A stretch of DNA of 64,000 nucleotides from Terebella lapidaria (GCA_949152475.1 OX424555.1:12170868-12234867); one strand, 5' to 3'. Shown: positions 40,383 to 55,000, numbered from the stretch's first letter. Notes: generated by a model not told the origin, from the letters alone. Numbers and translations are program-made.

Positions 40383-42776
40383 GTGAGTCAGGCTGATTGA
40401 CAATGTTAAACTGGGCCAGTGATCTCTGTTTTGAAGGGAATCCAGGATAATTATCATGATTGTAGGTTGTACAGCGATATCATGATCTGACATGTAAATG
40501 TTCCTGAACTAGTTACGATTCCAGTTTGTAGAAACTATTACATGTGCTCTGATAACAGACTGAGAGTTACAATGAGTTACGGTGACCTCAGAAAACAAAG
40601 ATTATTATCATATCATTCTGATGACGTCGAGTGGAGATTAACTGCATGAACTGCATCATTTACATGCGCAGTAAGCTCGGAGAATTATAATTTTCGGGGC
40701 ACAAATTGCACAACTGTTTGTTCGAATCATGTAATTTGTCAGGAAGTGTTCAGTGTATTTTGTAGCGGGAACTAGCAGGACATTACTGAGTGTGAATATC
40801 ATCATTGTCTTCAGGCTCTTACACGTGAATTCCTGAGACCTGAGCCAATGGTTCTAATTCGGAAAATTACTTCATGCCATGAGCATCCACAAGTTGGACA
40901 TTTGAATGGTACAAGACGGTTGGACTGTGTATTTTGGAAGCATGAGGCTTAGTGCAAATGAATGAATGTGATTGCTATCCGTCAGTTTGACCCTTACTAG
41001 TAAATGATCAGCAGGTGGTGAGAAGATTGGGTTGTAGCTGATCAAATGTCCGTAATCATGGTAATGGATATACTTTTGTATGGGGATATCACTTCCTCCA
41101 TGACTGATGTGGTTTGTAAGGCTTCTAGCATTATTAGCTGTGATGTGTGGAAATGAAGTCAGCCAGTCAGTCAGCATTCCAAGGTCCACTGGACACTGAG
41201 ATCACACGAGGGTATACAGACAATCGCCGCGGACAACAGGAAAACTCCCACAAACCAGAATAAATCAAACAGTACAGGGCAGTGAAGCAGAAACCGATAA
41301 CTGACAAGAGGATTATATCCAGATCAATCGAGGACTTTGATCCAGATTGGACTTGTCGGGGTTCTGGGATTGCAACCTGGAAGTTCTTCGTTGAAGGTGT
41401 ACGGGGACTGGGTCGTGGGATGGCCTGAATGGAAACAAACAGGCTGCATCAGGGAATATATATTCGGTGTATCAGCCATGCAGTGAAATGTATCCTGGAC
41501 CCTGTTTGTTGTGGTTTCTGGATGGGTAGGTGTTTGAGCGGTGACCACTTGGCAGCATTGTTGTTGATGGTTCGTGGGTGGTGGACCCTTCAGGCGGTGC
41601 GCTGGATGACCTTTCTCCGGGGATGGCCTCCGGGTGTCCAGGTGATCTCGCGTGATCCTCAGCGTCCACAGGGTCCAACAAACGGAGCCAGTCTTGCCGC
41701 GTTTGTACAAGTGATAGTGTTGTGACTTTCTGACCGTTCCCAAGGGCGGCGGTGTTGTGTTAGGTCTCCGCCGGTGGTCACTTCACACTTTGGCCGGCCT
41801 GGATCCCGTCATTCATTCTATGGACAGATGCAAAAATATCATCTCACAGAAATATGTTACCGTCTTCTCTATCAGGGGAATATTGGAGTATCTGTGCTGT
41901 ATGCCTATGCCACCAGCACCAGTCACTTTTGAGAGAAACTTATTGCCGGCAGCTGGAGATGATGATGAAATAATGATTTTACTGGGTTTTTCCCCCTTGT
42001 GTGTAAATATTATCAATGAGTAAAACAGTGTGATTCACTGAGGAAGAATTACATGTACTCAAACTGGATATGTTGTACATCAATAACAAGTAATGATCAC
42101 ACAGGAAAATTCTCATTGATCACCTCAGTGTGCCATGCAGCAGATGCAGTGAGTTTTCTTCTTGAATGCTGATGTTCTTCTGCTCGATGACCACAGTTTG
42201 GGACGTCAATACTCATCATACTCATGATTAACGTTCCTCTTGGAGTGAACACGTCTACAAGCGATCAAATTTGTGGATATTGATGGATTTCTCATGTCAT
42301 GTTTTGGCATGTTGCTGTTTGAGTTTTCCTCGGGTTGACAATCCTTGGCTGAGTGAGGACACTAGAGGTTTTGTTACCAAAATGTGCCAGTGTGGTCGCC
42401 GTGGTTACATGTTTACATGTCTGTGGTTTCAGGGTAATTAATGTTTTTTGGCCTGGCAACAGCAAAGGATACCTGGATGATGGAGTACCTGTGACAATTC
42501 TCACCAGAAATGGGAGCTAAAAATATTGCAGTTCTTCGTAGTGACTGGTACTTCTTCATCACAGAACAACATGAAGACGGACTCAAATTTGTCACTTTAC
42601 AAACTTGACTTTGAATTTTTGTGCATCTTTCCGAATGGGATATCATTCCTTCACAAAAAAATGTTTGACGTTGGGCATGGTCATTGTTAATTGCTAAGGA
42701 TTTGAGGATATCCATCTGGAGACCCAAGCCTGGATTGAGTAGTCTACACAGGGCGTGTGTCACTGCTGAGGACAGG
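40383..42776. other. Non-coding stretch
   Basis: No supported gene. Opposed ORFs at 41324-41743 (-) and 41429-41725 (+) cover the same GC-richer segment and have no recognisable domain. The segment could be 5' UTR or promoter sequence. Confidence 0.4.
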
Positions 42777-42839
42777 ATGGGTGGAGTACTGGGCACACTG
42801 TGTCAATGTGTGGAGCTAGCCACCAAACGTCACACTCAG
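42777..42839 (+). CDS. Candidate alternative first exon 3 (21 codons, N-myristoylation-like)
   Basis: ATG GGT in strong context (AGGATGG) reading MGGVLGTLCQCVELATKRHT plus Gln to donor GTGGGT, phase 0. Gly at position 2 with Cys at 9 and 11 resembles a myristoylated/palmitoylated N-terminus that would tether one isoform to membranes. The frame is open upstream without an acceptor that I could choose. Product not recognised. Confidence 0.4.
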
Positions 42840-43540
42840 GTGGGTGGTCTCTGTGTCCATGGCAACCTGTGGTGCTTCAAGAAATTAAAGCCTTGCATGG
42901 GCATGTATGAAATACATGTATAAGTGTGTGCTGCTCTTTGGCCTTGTGTTTCAATAACCATGCAGGTATTGCAGGGTAAATTATGTTGGTTATATCACTT
43001 TTTCACAGCTCTTCAAGTGTTTCAGGATTCAAGCTTCAATACACAAATGTACCGGTACATGCATAGAATTACACCCATGACAAATATGTGAATACAACTC
43101 AATTCATGCATGTGAATGCCCTAAATGTGAACACGAGTTAAAACTACTACATGTAAATTTGTGACTGATGAATAAATACGGTAGGCTAGCTATAGGTACA
43201 CTAGAAAACAAGTCATGTACCTTGAATATTGGTATGTTTATGAATGTTACATTTTTGGATAACTTTCACTGCCTTTACTTTGTATTTCACTTCTCATACA
43301 ATGATACAAGAATAAGTTTATTGATGTACTGTTCATCTGTTCTGTACTGGTGATAAATACTATTATCATCGGATTGCTGCAAATGTGCCATTCTGATTGG
43401 TCAATTCTCCGACAATACCACGCCGTATTTAGAGAGCTTTGACGCGACCCCACAATATTTTCTGTATCGTTGGCTTCAGGCGGGTAATACGGAATGACGT
43501 TTTGGAGATTTCCATATAATCCAATGATAAAATCGTTACC

Positions 43541-43626
43541 ATGGACTTCAGACCCCAATACGGCAGGCCTCGTGGTATATGGTGACTTCAGGCAGATATC
43601 ACGCCGTATTGGGGTCTGAAGCCCAT
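43541..43626. repeat. 86-bp palindromic mini-element
   Basis: ATGGACTTCAGACCCCAATA (with CGGC following) pairs with 43603-43626 over 24 bases with one mismatch, loop about 38 bp. Related words (CACGCCGTATT, GGCTTCAGGCGG) occur just to the left at 43425-43490, suggesting a larger, older foldback. Confidence 0.82.
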
Positions 43627-43972
43627 GATAACTTATAGTATTTACATGTGCTAGTCAAGCCTGCAACTGTATCACAAGCAAAGTTTGGGGAACATTATGA
43701 TCGTGCTCATGAGCATTATGAGGAGTAATTCAAGTGAACAGTAGGTGGCAGCACATGCTCTGGATCTCTCTGTGTTGGGGCATGTTTACAACTTTCTGAT
43801 ATAACGTTCACACAGTTATCATGAAGTAAATGCTATTGTGTTGTTGCCATTTCAAATGTATTTATCAGTGGATTATTGACCTATTACTGCTGAGTATTGC
43901 GCGGTTGTTGACAATAATGTGCACCTGTCACCCGTGTACTGCTGACGTGCTAGAAGAGAGTGGGTGTATGGA

Positions 43973-44006
43973 GGGGGGGGGGGGGGAGATGTTGGGGGGG
44001 GGGGGG
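43973..44006 (+). repeat. Two poly(G) runs
   Basis: Fourteen G at 43973-43986 and thirteen at 43994-44006, separated by AGATGTT. Possible G-quadruplex-forming sequence. Confidence 0.85.
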
Positions 44007-45366
44007 TGATGGAGTGGTGATGGGACAGCTGTTATCACACATCCGATAACATTGTTTCTATGCTGGATACCACATGGACAAAATCAAATAGCCACAAGGT
44101 GCATAGAAATCCTTGTATGATAACTAGACCAGGTGGATTAAATGACCTCGTCTTCCATGACAATAATACAAAATAAACTGTTATAATTATATAAATGTAG
44201 ATTCTCTTTGCATCATTCAGGTGACTGCTGCTACATTCCCTCTATTGATTTGAGATTTCCAATTTCTAGGACATTGTTAATCGTTTGATTTGCATTTGAA
44301 GTTTTTAAGTTCCAGATGTGCATTTCCCCTCCCCAGGTGTATGAGTGGGAACCGTGAGGAGAGGATACTTGTCTGTGAGCATGGTGAGAGGCCGTCTGTA
44401 CATGTGTCTTCTCACTCACACCTGTCACTTTGATTCATATTGCTGAATATAATATAATAATGTACCTGTATGTGTGTAAATATGGCTGTGGTCTTCGGGG
44501 ATTCACATTAGAAATTCAAGAAACTTTTTATCCAAATCATCTAATCATGAAGATATTGCCTGGTAAATATCGAAATACTTCGAAAAATGCAAGGAAATTA
44601 CATGCAAATTATAAATTGTCCACATTCAATGAGTAGGAATGAAATGTCTGGAAATATGGATCTTTTCACTTTGAGAGAAAATAGTACTATTGCTCGTAGA
44701 TTGTCTTCAGTTTTTAGCTGATAGCAGGTCAAAAACGGGCAAAATTTGAATATTTCTTGCTGGAGGATGTGGAGAATTCTCAGATAAAAATGGAAATAAA
44801 ACATGGATTTGATTACATGTGTGTGATTGCATGCACAGCTGTATTTTGACACCCCATGATGACCGTTTGTTTGACTGAGTTCAGCAGGAGACGATGGTGC
44901 AGCAGTGTTTGTCTTTCCCCACACACCATGTGCACCAGTCAAGGCACACAACAGTGTGGCTCCAATTATAACAGCTCGTCTTTGTTCTCCATCTCTGTAA
45001 CATGATATGCATGGGTCCAGATGGAGCTGGGAATTTTTTGGGATGAACTTTATGGATGATAGCTGGATGGAAATAAGTGGGATAGTTCTGGACTGATGGA
45101 AATAGGGCATGTAGTGGACATGCAAGGGGGTGTGGGGGCAGGGGGGTGGGGTAGGTATTTGAAATCATAATCTGGTAAGGATTAGTGGATTTGTGTGTCA
45201 GGAATGTCAGAAAAGCTGCTAGAAAAATTCAGAAAATGACGGTGGAGATGCTGACCTGTGACCCTTGGTTGGTTGCAGGGGTAATGTCAGGACCTCGTCA
45301 CTAGGGAAATCGTACAGCAGCTAGGTGTAAATCTTGTCAGACTCACAAATCAACCCCCTCCTTCCT

Positions 45367-45382
45367 CCCCCCCCCCCCCCCC
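45367..45382 (+). repeat. Poly(C) run
   Basis: Sixteen consecutive C within a pyrimidine-rich tract (CTCCTTCCT...TTTCTCCC). Confidence 0.9.
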
Positions 45383-48300
45383 TTTCTCCCCCATCTCCCA
45401 TTCTCTAACTTGGACACAAGCACCCCTTGGTCATTGAGACGCTTGCCGGTTGAGTGTGCGTTATGGAGATTGGTTTCTGTTAGTCCTTTGTTGCGGGCAA
45501 GTGCAGGAAGTTTGTCAGACTGGACAGGGTGAGAAATGTCCCCAGCTGAATCACGGACAATCTGCCACTCATCTGTGCTACTGGAGACAATGACATTATG
45601 CGGTCTTGTCCAACAAACAAAGGGGCACCAACACCAGGACGATTTGGCTGCTTGTGAGATTGGAATGCACTTTTCAAGCTGTTTCAAACTGTAAACAGGC
45701 GTATCACATGGTTGATATCACGGGCAAACAAACCATAACTATTTTAATGGATTTCATTTTGTGTGATATGATTTATCATTTATCTGTATGGATAGATATG
45801 ATTGGAGTAGTTTACTGATACCAGTGATAAGAGCAGGCAAGAGCAATGGCCTGGGGTCGACTCTGTGAGAGGTCTACGGCTGGTGCCACTCGTGTGCTCA
45901 CTTAGCTTGATTCCAGCTCGTGCATGCGCCCACTCCACAAACTCATCTGTTTGGTCTCCTAAACAGAACAAAAACAGACTGTTTATTGACCACTTTTTAT
46001 AGTGACTTAAAATAAAGCTGCATTTGTCAGGAGGTTGGTGCTAACTAAGCTTATCTGACAGAGTGCAGTATGCACAGCCATTGACTGGATGTTGGTAGAA
46101 GGACAGACACACTGCCATATGTGGGATTTATTTGTTTGGCTGCGCTGTCAGACTGCGGGTCCGTCCCTCAGGGGCTAGAGCGAGCAGTGGAGACTTCAAC
46201 CTCAGACTGGTCAGCTGCTTCTAAATGTATTTGACATGAGGATGTAAACTGAGACTTTATTGAATGTTTACAGTTGGGATTGGCGCTTTATTGCAGGAAA
46301 CATTATGTAAGGTACTGTAACCCGTGGCAACAAGAGACTGGGGTGTTTTGTTTAGTGGCCTGTGGCACAGAAGATCTTCAGTTCAGATAGACAGGCTGTA
46401 ATTGGAACCCACAGGGATATTTGCTCTTATCAGCAGGGCACTAAATGAGCTTACAATTAGCCAGTAAATGCCTGAGTGTGTCCTGATAGCCTGTGAGAGG
46501 GGAGAGAACCAACTGTACCAGCCAGCGAACCAGTCATCACAGGGCTGTACACACAGGAAACCAAGCCTTTATCACAATCATCTCATCTCTGTTCTTTCTA
46601 CAAAATGATAGTTTGGACAAAAACTGCGGAAATGTGCTATAACAAAACGACACCATCGGAGGCTGTAGTCGGGTCACTGCAAGCTGTTACCGGGACTTAA
46701 TTGTGTATGTAATCGCTGTGTTTTAGGCCATTTCCGAAGTCACAACGAGTGACAACCAGTTCAATTGAATTGATCTGGCCACCATGTGCTGGCTGTATAG
46801 CGGACGGACGGACAGTATTACAGACAATTTTTGGTGGTATGTCAACTTCACCAAGTGGAGGATTACTGAAGCATTACGCTAAACTTTACCTTACGCCACA
46901 CGTCTGCCAACAAGGATGAATGGATTACAGAATACCTGGTGGGAAAAATCAATATATCTGTTTATGGTGCTCAAAGTTATGAAATAAGTAAGAACAAAAT
47001 GACGGTGGATGATTGAAAGCATGTACAACAAAATGGAAGAGCGTGTGGGTTGGATTATGATGTTTTTTACTTCAATGTTGGCGACACTGGGAAAAGCATG
47101 ACACCGCTGCTAATTAGTTGGATTAGCTGATATGACTTGAATGTGTGTATTTATGTGTAGCGATAGCACTGTACACTGCTAAATTTTGTATGTGTCTGTG
47201 CTACATTTACTGGTCTGATATGATTGATATCCTTCTGATGTGAAATAATGTGTTTGTGAAAATTTGGTTTGAAAGTTTGGTTTTTGTAATGGATGGATAT
47301 AGGGACTCTGAATACATGTACATGTATTGTGTTATATACTGGTATCTGAATTATGAGTGAAAACAAATTGTTATGGACAATGTGGACACAAGAGTCCTCA
47401 AGAGTCTCAAGCTGGACAAGAAAAACTCGGGAATTATTTCTTTCACTGTGTACGTAATATGTTCATGAATACGCTAGTGTGGACATAATTAGGAGTCACC
47501 AACTCTACTATAACATAAACATTGAGTAGCGAGAGCTTCTGTTACAGAAATAATATGTTTATTGCTGATGAAAATTGCTGTGGCTTTATCCTGCCTATAA
47601 TACTATGACCTTCAAAAGTCACGAAACTAAGAACAGGATAAAGTACACTAAGTTTGGTTTGATGTGGTTGATTTTTTCGAACAAAAGTCGACTTGCTTGC
47701 ACATTGGATGTACAGTATATTATCATAGTCTATACATCGCCTCATGCTCAAATTAGTCATGAACTGCCGAATTATACATTAATGAACAATATTTCTGTAG
47801 ATGTAGCTGCCAAAATTCGTGAACATTAACTTGTTATCAATTGCAATTATATGATAAATAATGATAGATGATATACGTTGTTAAAGGACAGAACACTGCA
47901 TCGAAAGTCATGACTATTCGATCAAATTTTGTAACTTCGTGTGCTCAGATGGCATGATAAAAATCCAATTACTTTATTTGCTGGTTCAACCTGTATGATT
48001 TATTTTATGATTACAAGGAAGATGAAAATTAAAGTTTATATGACATTGCATGTGCAATGTGAAAATGGAAAATTGGGCAGTACATGAGCGTCATTTCAAT
48101 ATAATTTAAAACAAAGGCTCCTGCTACTACCATTGTAACACCTAGATTCAGGCATGTGATCTGTGTCATATCATAGGTTTCAACATTGACCAAAATGATC
48201 TTAGTGGAATAACAGCATAAATTATGTTACTAGTATGTAGTAACTACCACAGGTGAATATCCAGTAAGCAAACTGATGTGAATTCATGAGGCTACATGTA

Positions 48301-51300
48301 ATTACATGGACCTGATTTGAAGTAGTACACTGTACATGTCTAATTAACATGATTAGGCAAATATCATCCATGTACTTAATATCTACGAAGGTTCCTGATT
48401 TGGGTGCACTGCTAGGGTCAGCGTTGATGCTGGTGCATGTACTACAGTCAGTACATGTGTGTTCCCTGACTGAGCCCAGTTCAGCAGTACATAATGCACC
48501 TATATTAAATGTAACACGAGCTGGTGTCTGGGCATGGAACAGGTAATATTGTTACTGCAACCATTTTCATCCTCCGAGGAATGGGAACATACGAAGAAAA
48601 AGTTCTGTCTGGAGACTATCAAAAAGAACAGGCTGTCTGGATAAATAGAGCACTGATTTGGAGTAAGAATACAAGCTTGATCAACTAATAGATCAATAAC
48701 AACAGTGAAAGTCTGTGAGTAATGAGACTGTGTTACCTGAGTAATGTATAAAACATAGCCAGGTGATGCTGTAGCTTTAATGGACTACCATCATCAACTG
48801 TGCCAGTCACAGAGCTGTCTGGCAAGGGAAAGTGAGGAATATAATATAATATGTTCGATGTACTTGTCCATCCGATGCATAAAACATGTGGGTACAACCC
48901 GGTACAGAGTTACAGACATTTATGCCAGGAATGTTGTGTGATATGCAATACCAGCAGGATTTATTATGGAACACTATGCAGAAAGAACCTACATAGTACA
49001 CTTGTGTAATATAGGGTGACAACAACATGGCAATATAAATATATATAATAAAAACACATAATGGGCCAAGAGAGAGAGAGCTGTATTTAGACCAGTTATG
49101 TGTTATTTATGCTATGTCAGGTGATCACAGGTGCAAGCGTGGGTCACCCAGACCAGGCGGGGGCCGGCCTCAGGCAATCAGTGACTTGATAGAGTCGTCC
49201 CACTTCACGTGGATAATGTGTCCCAGGAATCAGCAACAAACCCTGGTGTCAACAGAGTTCATACTGTGTGGGATGGGACAAGTGATTACCACAGGTGTGA
49301 CCAATTATCCAAACCCATCAGCTGGGCTCTATCAATGGCACATAGGAACAGCCCACATCAGGGCCAGCCGGGACGGGAGATCAACTTGTAACATGAGAAA
49401 CATGAAAAAAAGAAGAACACAGTCCTGTTCTTGGATTTGGTGTTTTACAGTAGGCTTTGTGTTCTTTATGACTGCTGCCACAATGTTCCAAAGTTCACTT
49501 CCAGGATACTGAAAAGTGGCTGGAGACAAGTACATGATAGAGCCCACTGTCTTCAGTGTGTTGAGTGCATTCTCATCTTGGCAGGAAAGACTCACGTCTT
49601 TATCATTGGGATACATCACGTACCATTCCGATAAATTCAGAAAATTTCTACAGCAGGGACCAAGTGAGAAAACATGGACTGCCGACCCTGGATGGGAATC
49701 GTTTGTGTATTGAGGACCATCAATTAGAGGTAGTCAGAACTCTACAAGGATACACACACCTTGGCTATAGGTCTGGAATACTACATCACAATTACAGGAC
49801 TCCATCTGCATTTTCCAGATGTAGGTTAACGTAACCAATCATCTCAACAAAAATAAGGAGTCTGCAGTTGCGCTGCACTTGTTATAGTCCCTGGTGTAAA
49901 ATTTCAGGAATATCCATCAAATCACACAAAATTCATGTCGTACTGTAAGTAAAAATCAGAGCATTGTTCTATGTTGATTGAAAAGGCAAGTGTGTTATTC
50001 GAAAATCAAAATTGGAAGAAAAAAACCTGTGCTCAATGGATGTGTATTGTGTGGCTTTTCCCCAAATTCATCATGTACCTGTAGGTGTGCTTTCTGGCCT
50101 ATTTATTTTTGTTGCAGATAATAGTTTCTGTGAATTTAGCTGTTTAGCATTAGTTGTACTCAGACTGGTTGTTGTGAGTTACTAGGACCGGAGTAATACC
50201 TGAATCATGCTGGATTGACAGATCTATTGGAGCTCTAGTGGTTTGTAGATCTACTTCAGTTGACTTCCTTGAATTGAGAAGGGGCTGAAATAAATTTAGG
50301 AGCATAGAACAATAGGATAAGAGAGCTATTCGGTGCTTGACTTTCAATTGGCCTCTACTTGTGGCAGACTCGAGTTGTGACAGGATCTGACCAAACATGC
50401 ACTGACCAGAACAGTAAAGTGTAAAGAGATCTGACAAAAGATTCCCACAGACATATCCAGAGGTTGTATGTCTGGTATCAGGGATCAGATTGAAGTAGTA
50501 ATCCAGACAGAGCACATCACGGCCAGGTGTGCATGTTACCTGGGCTGACTGGCTGGTGCCCCGGGCAGGTGCCCTGTGATGTAGATCTCACCTGCCTCAG
50601 GTACAGTATCTGGCCCTGTGATCACTGTCTGGGACCCACACTGCAGCCTCCCAGGGGTGATAATGCACGCAGACATATAGCACCAGGGACACGCTTATGA
50701 TTTTATCCTGGATCTTCACCTTGGATTATGTTTTTCTTGCCCCAATCAGCACAGAGACTGGAGGAATTTTCGTACAAGATTTATATCCAAGCTAAATGAG
50801 GACCTGGATTGACTACGTACACCAGTTACTAGGATTTATGGCTGGTTGTATGTACGGATGGACAGATGGATGGAGATATATGATTGGAGGCAAACTCTAG
50901 TGTGTACTGCAAAGAATGTAAACACAGTGGATTACTCATTCACTAACCATATGGATATTGTGTGTGACCAACAGAAACAATACCCACTGCTCTGACATTT
51001 TGTTGTACGCGATTTTTGCAAGCATTTTTTGTGAGCACTGCTGCTACTAACAAGGGTCATTACACGAATTGTTGCCTAAAGTCAGCGTGTTCTTTTGGAA
51101 GTGGCATATAGTGATTACACTTTTCAGAGAATTGTTACTTGTAATTTGATGAAGGTTTGCACTTGTTATTTCCAGAAGGACATTTTTACATTGTGTCTGC
51201 TCGACTGTGTGTGCCGAAGCTGTGAACAAGAAGCGATGATGTATTGAACTTTTATGAATAGTATGGGGAAAAATTGAAGAAAAACTGCACAAAGTGTTCG

Positions 51301-51923
51301 TGTCAGAAGCCACAGCATGTGCTGAGGATGTGTGTTGTTCTTACGCTCTCTCAAACACATGAGGCATTCGCAGAGGGACAACGATTGTAACATTGAACAC
51401 TTCACTGCTGTTCATGTGTCTGAACGTCACGTATACGGTAGATAGATCTCCACGTGAAAAATTATATTTGATAATGGATTTTTTTGTGGATGTGAAGGAT
51501 GACGAAGGTGTGACAGACCACCGAGCGGATTTCTGAGGACTACACATGCACCTAAGGACGGACGCGTGAACTTCGGCCCTCTTGTCACAGCGCAACACTT
51601 GTTTGTCACAAATATCTGATATGAATCTGAACATTATTACGATATTGTGCAATCTCGCATTTCGGATGTCAGACACAGTCCCGCACTAATTGGACAAAAA
51701 AGTAGGCTGCCTCTACATGTAGCCTGAGGAAAGTACCAACTGTGAAGTTGGATCACTTGGTTCAGCACTCAGCACTGCATACCATGGATTTTAAGTTTGG
51801 ACAGCTGTAAAATCTTCAAAATTGATTGCGGCATGATGGACAATTAGCCAATTACAAACACTATCTAGGACTAATACAGGACCTACGCTAGCCCCAGGAC
51901 CACACAGGTGTGTTGCCGTGGCA

Positions 51924-52034
51924 ATGTATCGGGTCCAGGATGCCACCCCTCGCTACCTGCTCCAGCGCAGCGAAAGCTGCCGACGGGACGAAAAGAAGAA
52001 AGTCAAATTGAAACGGAAGTCGCTATCATTTCGG
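51924..52034 (+). CDS. Candidate alternative first exon 4 (37 codons, basic)
   Basis: ATG in GGCAATGT context reading MYRVQDATPRYLLQRSESCR then RDEKKKVKLKRKSLSFR to a consensus donor GTAAGA, phase 0. Strongly basic C-terminal half with a KRKS phosphorylation-type motif. The flanking sequence is GC-richer than average. Not recognised. Best explained as an isoform-specific N-terminus. Confidence 0.45.
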
Positions 52035-55000
52035 GTAAGATTCTGATTGTTTTCCTAAACCATTACGACTTGTGTAGCACAGCATGCCCCGGTTGTTTCA
52101 GCGTTTTGTAAAGAACATCCCCGACTGAGACTTTTTGCCACATTTTTTCAACCGCTACAGGGCCTATGGATGGATCTTGTGTGTTTAGAATGTTACATAA
52201 GTTTACTTAGAAATTGGCTGGGGCTGTCTGGCCGGCCAGATGGGCCAGATATCAGTTTCAGGGGAATTATCGCACTGAGCTGTCAGCTCAAAATAGACAT
52301 GGGTGTTTCTGGGAAGACTACTGAGTAATGAAAGGTGGTGGACTCTACATGTACATTCAAAGTAGATGTTCAACTCAATACACAACTATCATGAGTGCAC
52401 ACATGGGCTGTGGTTTGAAAGATTTGAATAGTTAGTGGTATACTCTAGGAACTATGGGAAATTTTATGGTTGCATGTTACATGGCTATTTGGCATAATAA
52501 TAATGCAATTAATAGTGTATACAGCTCATAACAGCTGAAATGTCAGTAGACCGCAGTGTACAGTCCTGTCAGATGTATATTTAGATCTGCAGTATATATA
52601 ACTTCCCTTTACAAGGTTCTTATAACATTTCCAGCGAGTGATTCATCATAATATCATAATGCACCCCTGTTTGTTTGTACCGACAGTCTCACCATGCAGC
52701 TCATCAGTTGCCAAAGATTGCCAGCAGGAGGCAGCAGAGGATTGCTGTAAAGAGTGATATATTTTGTTCTATCCCCAATCCTTCATGCCTCAACATGCTG
52801 CAACTACATGTAGAGCTTTCTCAAAGGCTTCCAAATCATATACTAAATGTGAGAATGTTTTCATGATATTTCAAACAGCTTGACTTACTACAACACAATT
52901 TTTTCAACAGTTTATGGAAACTCTTTGTTGGTGCAAAATTTCTTTCCTTTCTTCAAATTTATGTTTGATTTTCATCTGATCATGTACGTTCAATCAATAA
53001 TGACAATCACATTTCAAATGGGCAGTGTATGTGTATATGTTTTCTGCTGTGTTTCTTTGCGAGCAAAAAGAACAAGTTGTTCATTTGATTAGATGTACAT
53101 GTACATGTACTGGTACCTGTTGCATTATCTACATGTAGGCTGTGATAATGATACATGACTTCCCAGGACAGACTGAGATAATGAAGGTTGTAAGTGAGAT
53201 TGTATTGACATGATTGTGACGATCATCTGTTATACCAGGAGGCCATGGAACAGTCTTCAGAATGGTGGAATGTTCTATCTGAAATGTTTGTGGTCATTAG
53301 GAAGTCCATTCCACTTACGGCTGCCCCCCCGGAAAGTGAGAAGTCTGTTTGGAATATCCATTTTGGATCCATCAAGAAGTGTTTTCAGGGGCTGGTCTGA
53401 TTGCAGCTCCTCACCGTGCAGTTGGCCAGCCCAAACACCCGCGCCTGACAAAAGCACAGGGTACTTGTGATTTTCAAGGGTTTTCTCTGTATGTTATCTG
53501 CAAACATTTCTGAAGGTTTTAGGTCCGCTCCCTCGGATTCTTCTTCGTATGCCCCCCACTCCCTTCCTCTTCCCTATAGTTCCCATAATTCCCCCATCCT
53601 GAACCATGCAAACAGTTTGTTGTTGTGTTCTGCAGTTTTATATTTTACATAGGCTGGTGTTTTGTCTGATGTTGAACTTACTGCAGGCAACATAAAAACT
53701 ACAGGCATTTGGACACACAATTTGCCGCCAATGGCTTTCACCAGTGGATCTGTTGATGTTTGTGTATAAATTGTGGTTAGTTTTTGTGGTCCACTTGTTT
53801 CTTGACCATCTCTTGTGATTACATTGGCAATAACTGTCAACATTTGTGTGACTAAAGTCATCATGGCAAGAGATTGAATTTGGGGACAGTTTGGATATAC
53901 CTGAATGTTATTGGAGATTTTGCTCATTGAAAATAAAATAACTTCCATACATATTATATGGGTATGAGATGAACATGAACAAGGTCAAGGACACTGAATC
54001 AGTCAAACATGACTATATATATATTGGATACACAGTACTGGATCATACAGTCGATTTATCGCCCATGACTCCCACAGTGAACCCTGTGGCCTATTATCGC
54101 TGTTGAATCAGCTGAAATTGTCTGTTCCCTGCAACTGTTACAGCAGCAGGCTATTTGCAACAGGCATGGATACAAACTGTTCAACAGGACTTTCTGGCAT
54201 TAACTTTCACATGGTGTAGTAACCATATCTCCGCTGAGAAATTTTTTCTGAAGAATTTTTGCCACATTCAAGGACTTACATGTTTTCTGTGCATGGAAAT
54301 ATATGTAATGCAGCTAAGATCTGTGATAATGAGTTGTAGTTTGTGGGAGAAAACAGAAGCCAGTGTGTAGCAACATAAAGAGAAGCTGAGACCGATCACG
54401 TTGACTCCGAGAGGATGAAGAAGTTTGACGCACTTCTGAAGGAGGAAAGGAGGAGCAGGGTTGGAACAGGGTGGGGATCAGAATAGATTACATCCCATGG
54501 CTTAAACACGCCAGGAAAATGCAAAATGATCATAACCTATTGGATAACATTCTTCCTGGCACAATCCGTGGCAGGGTCGGAGAGTTCTGGCAGTTCACTC
54601 CCTCCTGGTCCGTGCGTGATTGCCTATTTTAAGCCGGCTGTCTGATGTTTCTGGAGAACCCAGATCCTGTTTAGTGTGGCCAGATTGGTTTATTAACTGT
54701 ATACTGTCCAAATAGTGCAACCCTTGATTGAAACAAGGTCAACAAACCAACAGAGTTGGTGCTTTCGCGTGGCACTCCATTGGGTCATGTTTGACCTGAT
54801 GAGTTTGCAGTGGTTGGTGTGGCTGTAGCCTTGGTAACAGGCAATGCCACCAAGATATTCCACAGGAGTTCCACCTGAGATCTTACTTTCACTGGGATGA
54901 GATGTTAATCTGTGACTGTTCCTGGACCTTTAAGAGCGCAGAATAGCTGAAAGACGGATTATTTTCATGAATTTATGATGTTGACTGCATCAGCAACTCA

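Larger units (their letters stand above)
42840..51923. other. Long non-coding stretch (intron or intergenic)
   Basis: About 9 kb with no recognised gene. Contains an 86-bp palindrome (43541-43626), G runs (43973-43986, 43994-44006) and a C run (45367-45382). ORFs at 44598-45125 (-), 49114-49512 (+) and 51341-51676 (-) have no motifs. The last few hundred bases may be the 5' UTR of the exon at 51924. Confidence 0.4.

Noticed and set aside
41324-41743. Opposed 139- and 98-codon ORFs
   Set aside because: They lie on opposite strands of the same GC-richer patch, which lengthens open frames by chance. More likely UTR or promoter sequence.
44342-44384. ATGAGTGGGAACCG... ORF to a GTGAGA donor
   Set aside because: Phase 1, unlike the other candidate first exons, and it directly follows a polypyrimidine-AG, so it could equally be a chance internal exon. 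Too weak to list.
44598-45125. 175-codon minus ORF
   Set aside because: Overlaps other frames, low-complexity hydrophobic and His/Cys-rich, with no motif.
46783-46840. ATGTGCTGGCTG... ORF to a GTATGT donor
   Set aside because: Phase 2 and poor start context. Kept only as a counter-example to the shared-phase observation.
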